Shown piece by piece: positions 59,765 to 64,000 of a DNA stretch of 64,000 nucleotides (the first letter of the stretch is position 1; each line of letters starts with the position of its first letter). Origin of the DNA: Panorpa germanica. Its lineage: Eukaryota > Arthropoda > Insecta > Mecoptera > Panorpidae. The DNA lies in the NCBI GenBank assembly GCA_963678705.1, contig OY783219.1, positions 8,308,001 to 8,372,000 on the forward strand, written 5' to 3'. A program made the translations under genes and the position numbers. The notes under the pieces are model-generated. The model ran no database searches. It saw only the letters and a program-made list of their open reading frames with translations, and was not told the origin of the DNA.

Positions 59765-59998
59765 ACTTTAGGCGAACATGACCTTGACGTTAAAATCGCC
59801 GCAAAAGACTATGAAATATACGGATACTGATAAGCATCTCTGCAATGACAATCATAATGAAATACACTTAGTTCAAATAATAACATTTCATTTATTTCAT
59901 AATATGTGTATATCATTTTTTGAAATGAAGTAAAACTTGCAATAAAGACTCACCAATAACAAACCCGTGCAAATATTATTTTTAAAATAACAGAATAA

Positions 59999-62900
59999 TT
60001 AATAATCTGAATTTTCTCTCGATTCACATTCTTTTTTGTACCTTCTTCGTATCTTAACTATATCAGTTTTGGTTAAGACTTTGCCACCTAGTTCAATTCC
60101 AGGTTTCTAAAGAACATATACTTGTTAAAGTTAGTTTACATATTGTGCAAACATTATTTTAATGGATGTGGTCAGGGCCTGATTAACGAATAAATCTATA
60201 TTTACCAATGGTGTGATAGTATCTTTTCCATTCATTGACAATGCTTTAGGAGAATAATGCATTATGCTCTTGTAATCATATTTGGTGCCCAAATTAGACA
60301 CCATGAATTCTGAATATCTTTTAAAATTTTGTCTTTCGTCTGTAATTTAGAATTTGAACTTCTTTAGTAAACATTGCTATTAAAGTTGCTGAAAGTTGGT
60401 GAGGTGGCAGTTTGTAAAATATGTGAAGGTTGAGTACAGGACAAATAGTAAATAAATAAAAGGAAGAAGATAGACAAGTGTTGGAAAAAGGTATAAACAA
60501 AGAAGAGAAGCAGAAGAGGTCTAGAATGTAAAGTAGGAATGAGGTCAAGAAAAGAAGACAAACAAAATTGAAAAAATGAGAAAAATAAAATATGGTGTAG
60601 AAAGAAGTCACCGAACAAGTATAGGTTTAAAAGAGGAGAAGTAGTAATAGGAATGGAAGAGTATCATAACTGATTGTTAGTTTAAAGTGGTATATATGCA
60701 GTTAAAAACATGAAGTGGTAGAAGTACAATAAACATCCTGATATTTAATAAATATGGGGGTGGGGGGGTTGAAGAAATTCGGAGGCCCGGTAGAGAACTT
60801 TGGAGAAAGTTCATATTCTGGATTCTAGAATAATTAAGTATATTATTAATAAAATAAAATTCAAAATTTCAAAATTTTATTTGGGGGCACGGGGCAGAAT
60901 TTGCCGAGAGTAAAAATTGTGCTAGAAAGTTGAAATTTTGTATATACGCTAACCTTGGCAACTAACGCTAACTTTGGCAATTTATAAATAGAGTTAAATA
61001 TGAAATGTAATTACGAATTATTTTATTGGATTCAAATGATACACGCCAAAAAGACATGAGCAATATATCATCAAAAAATTGAAATTTTGATTTGAGTATC
61101 TAATTTAATATACAGATAACTCATAAATGTAAATGTGTAAAGAAAAAATGATGCGACAAATAACCTGTCGAACGCTTGCAACTCTAATATGGTTTTTGTC
61201 GTTGCCTGGAGACTCAATATTTCGAATTAACCCATTAATGAACTGTTTACTTTTTACCTTTATCTATATTTTCCCAGTGTATCTTTATAAAATCATTACG
61301 ATTGTAGGTAGAATGTTGGTGAAAGAATCCCAATGCATGGAGAAGTTCATGCACAATAATAGGTTTGCGTATACAATACGGTCTATTTAAATTAAGCACT
61401 TGCCCTCCAGGTCTACGTCCTATTGATGACCAACATCCAGAATCATTACTCCGAAACTAAACAGAAAATATACCTAATTAAAATTATTTTTTCTGTTTTA
61501 AAGATGTAAGAAGTATTGCATTATTTTCAGGCGTTAATTTGTGTTTTAATTTCTTAATGACAATTTTTTTTTTTTTTTTTTTATAAATTAATTGTGTATG
61601 CCTTTCGGCTTTACAATCTACAGTATTATATTTCTAATACATTTCATTCCTATATACATTCCAAACTTAAAAAACTAAACTTAAAATAAACTTAAAATCT
61701 TCTCGACTTTTACTACTTCCAAAAGTGCTTTCTGCTTCTTCTTCTTTTGACCCTCTCTATTATTCTCCACCAGATTATTTATTCTCCTGTTTTTCCTTTT
61801 CTTCTTACTATTTCCGCCATCCACCTCTTTCCTTCACTGCCTCCCTTTAATAGCTGTCCAATATTCCTTTCGCTTGCTACTTTTTCCTTACACTCAAATC
61901 TTAATGACAATTAAATTGTATTGAAAAACTTACAACAATAAAACTACGATCTAGACTTTTAAATTTCCTGAATATTATACAAGTCTGATTGCTAATAGTT
62001 GACATAGATTCCTTTATTAATTCAGCATCTTTAGCAGCTAAAAATTAAAATTTATTAAGACATTATTTATTGAATACTTATCATTTTTAAATTTTATTTC
62101 TACACTAATAAAACCTAAAATATTGTGATGCCTCGGGTTACGAACGTAGTTTTCGAATAAATTTTAATTCGAGTTGCATATAAAATCTCAAGATACAAAT
62201 TCACAAACATGGCTTTGATGCCTCTGCAATATTTCAGCAATGTTGAAATATTGCTGAGTTGAGATAGCGTTAGCGTTACTTTTGCTCGGTGATTTTCTTG
62301 ACGAAATTCAATAATCGAATTACGAATTAAGTTCGTAACCCGAGGGACCACTCTAATATCTTACAAAATTCCTTCTTCACTATGCGATAGGGTACAATTC
62401 CTTTCTTGAATTTACTTTGGCTATTAATCATACTATTTTTGATTAGCCTTTTTACATTCATATCACGTTCGTCTTTATTTTTATAGATCATTATATCCCC
62501 TTCAAACTGTCCGCTATTTTCCCAAGCGTAATCTCCTGCACTTGCTGATAATGTTAAGAAATCATATCAAGTATTTATAAATCTATCCCATTACAATGTA
62601 GCTAACCCAGTAAACATTTTGGAGTAAATTCTACTTAATTTCTATTACACATCATGAATTTTTTGTCTGGAACGTGTTCGTTTTCTATTCAGTCGTTCAT
62701 AGGAAAGGCCCTTTTTATGAGCTACAGACATTGCAACGACGGTTCACTGCTGAATTAAAAGCGGAGTCGGTTTATAATTTATGACCGGAGTTATAAACTT
62801 GAAACTAGCAGGGGTATAAAACTTAATGGAATTCTACTTTTTTGAGTCTGCAAAATATAAATATTTAAATGAAGAAATAAATAGATGTAATCTTTAGTAC

Positions 62901-63606
62901 GGATCGTGATTTTTTTAATGAATATTAATTATCTTCAACAATACTCGTTATATTAGTTTTTTACATTGTTTTGGTGATTCAAAAATCCACGATCGGCAGG
63001 TCTGCGTTAGGTTTAAAACCTCTGTCTTACCATCGCTAGGTACTATCTTCGTTTATATACATTCTATTCGGGGATTGAGGGAGATAGCGTCTGTCTATTA
63101 CCATTAAAGAAATATTTGTTGAAAAAGGATAGCATATACTTTAAACATCTGTACTGAACGAAATATTATACAAGTATACAAGTGTAACGGTGAATAATAT
63201 ATTTTACTTGTCTAACGCATCTCGTTTCTCTCTCACTTTGGAATAAATGAGATGAAAGTGAACTTAAAAAAAATATATCCATGTGGGAAAGAAACAGAAA
63301 TACTTAATGAATGATGTTGGAAAAAGAAAGAATACTAGAAAGAATAATTAACACAAAATCTGTGACAGGTAGAGAACTTGTAAAGCGTTAGAATAGAATT
63401 GTACGAGTGACTCGAACTTCACCAAATAGGGCACTTCACCAAATTGTTTACTGGGATATGAACATGAATGTTAGAAACTTACCTAGCTTGTTGTCAGATA
63501 CTGTACCCTTAACATAACCTACAAATTTTGGTTTCGGTTTATGTCCAGAAGCTAATAGAAATACTGTGGTCCCAAATAAACTCAGCAGGAATATAATAAT
63601 AGACAT
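59999..63606 (-). CDS. astacin-family zinc metalloprotease, gene 2
   Basis: Six exons: 63606-63483, 62544-62365, 62037-61934, 61456-61258, 60339-60206, 60106-59999. All introns are GT-AG and the spliced frame is open for 282 residues. The first five exons have exactly the lengths and phases of gene 1; the last is 9 bp longer, adding Ser-Asp-Tyr. It has a signal peptide (MSIIIFLLSLFGTTVFLL), an aspartate switch FEGD (55-58), zinc site HELLHALGFFH (H172, E173, H176, H182), Met-turn SIMHYS (227-232) and cysteines 121, 144, 164 and 274. Gln183 again replaces the usual Glu. Differences spread along the protein point to a fairly old duplication with the active site retained. Introns 1 and 3 hold a TIR element and a LINE tail absent from gene 1. 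A minus-strand AATAAA at 59896-59891 may be the poly(A) signal. Confidence 0.9.
61566..61898 (-). mobile_element. LINE 3' end in intron 3 of astacin gene 2
   Basis: A 333-bp, 5'-truncated LINE of the same family as 18555-19198 (shared GCCTTTCGGCTTTACAATCT and TCCGCCATCCACCTCTTTCC blocks). It has a poly(A) tail (poly-T at 61566-61582) and an exact 14-bp target duplication TCTTAATGACAATT at 61552-61565 and 61899-61912. The paralogous site in gene 1 (about 57350-57375) lacks it. Confidence 0.9.
62123..62353. mobile_element. pogo/Tigger-like MITE, deleted copy
   Basis: It lies at the same place in intron 2 as the MITE of gene 1, with ends TTGTGATGCCTCGGGTTACG and TTCGTAACCCGAGGGACCAC, but is only 231 bp owing to internal loss. 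The shared position means the insertion came before the gene duplication. Confidence 0.8.
62606..63455. mobile_element. CCCAGTAAACA-ended element in intron 1
   Basis: 850 bp with inverted ends CCCAGTAAACATTTTGG and CCAAATTGTTTACTGGG (16 of 17 pair). Removing it leaves an intron of 88 bp, close to the 83 bp of the uninterrupted gene 1 intron, so the insertion followed the duplication. A 255-bp relative lies at 37871-38125. No transposase was recognised. Confidence 0.8.
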
Positions 63607-64000
63607 TGTTTTACACAATATTCTATCTTTAATAAAACAACCCCTTCTTGGTCTGGTTCTTAGGGATTTAGTTATAGAAATGGTGATTTGTTACTCTACT
63701 ATAGTACACAACAAAATTGGAAATTTATTTTTAATATTTAAGTTTATTGGATATATTTATTTAAATGTGATTGAATTATAATCTAAATGATACCAGCATA
63801 ATTTATTTCTTATAGTCCTATTTAAATATTAGATTGCTATAACAATGGTTTAGCCGACAATTTGTAGAAGCCATCTTTAGACTACGTAGATAACGCATCA
63901 ACATTTAATGAGTAAAACAGCAGCAACTGTCAGACGCAAATAACAGTCCATCTCCTAGTAACCTGCCCACAATATCAAACTCAACGAACAAAACACAACA
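63607..64000. other. 5' flank of astacin gene 2
   Basis: Closely similar to 58438-58860. Ends in the coding-like text (QQLSDANNSPSPSNLPTI), which runs off the window. Confidence 0.5.

Noticed and set aside
60364-60618. Phe/Ser/Leu-rich minus-strand frames in intron 4 of astacin gene 2
   Set aside because: They come from purine-rich intron sequence, possibly an old LINE end. No domain and not spliceable into the astacin frame.

Overview
This window is AT-rich animal DNA, almost certainly from an insect (by eye well over 70% A+T). Short split genes with GT-AG introns lie among many transposon remains: LINE tails, Helitrons, a tRNA-derived SINE, MITEs, satellite and microsatellites. The order is not settled. 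One LINE C-terminus looks like types common in wasp and ant genomes, but that is weak evidence.

Layout. 1-2300: AT-rich spacer with one possible MITE. 2298-6230: about 45 units of an 87-bp satellite. 6230-47700: no convincing host gene, but dense interspersed repeats, including foldback and TIR MITEs, a SINE, a TTAA-flanked element, two near-identical Helitrons in opposite orientation, a 172-bp tandem repeat and 5'-truncated LINEs. 47734-54625: a complete Ty3/Gypsy LTR retrotransposon of 6.9 kb. I found no difference between its 646-bp LTRs. 54626-64000: a tandem pair of minus-strand astacin (M12A) zinc metalloproteases, six exons each, both intact when spliced.

The retrotransposon is the most striking feature. 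Between RNase H and integrase its Pol carries a macrodomain that matches the TARG1/OARD1 class of ADP-ribosyl hydrolases and keeps both catalytic positions (K823, D864). Gag and Pol are in different frames, joined by a canonical -1 frameshift heptamer (GGGAAAC, 49884-49890) followed by a pseudoknot that can be drawn by eye. The LTR and leader carry several arrays of the heat-shock element (alternating GAA/TTC at 5-bp spacing), including a perfect six-unit array just upstream of gag. Together this suggests a young, probably active, stress-responsive element that has captured a de-ADP-ribosylating enzyme.

The two astacin genes share exon lengths, phases and 5' flanks, so they come from one duplication. 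Comparing their introns dates several insertions: a pogo-like MITE in intron 2 predates the duplication, whereas a LINE tail in each intron 3 and an 850-bp TIR element in intron 1 of the second gene came later.
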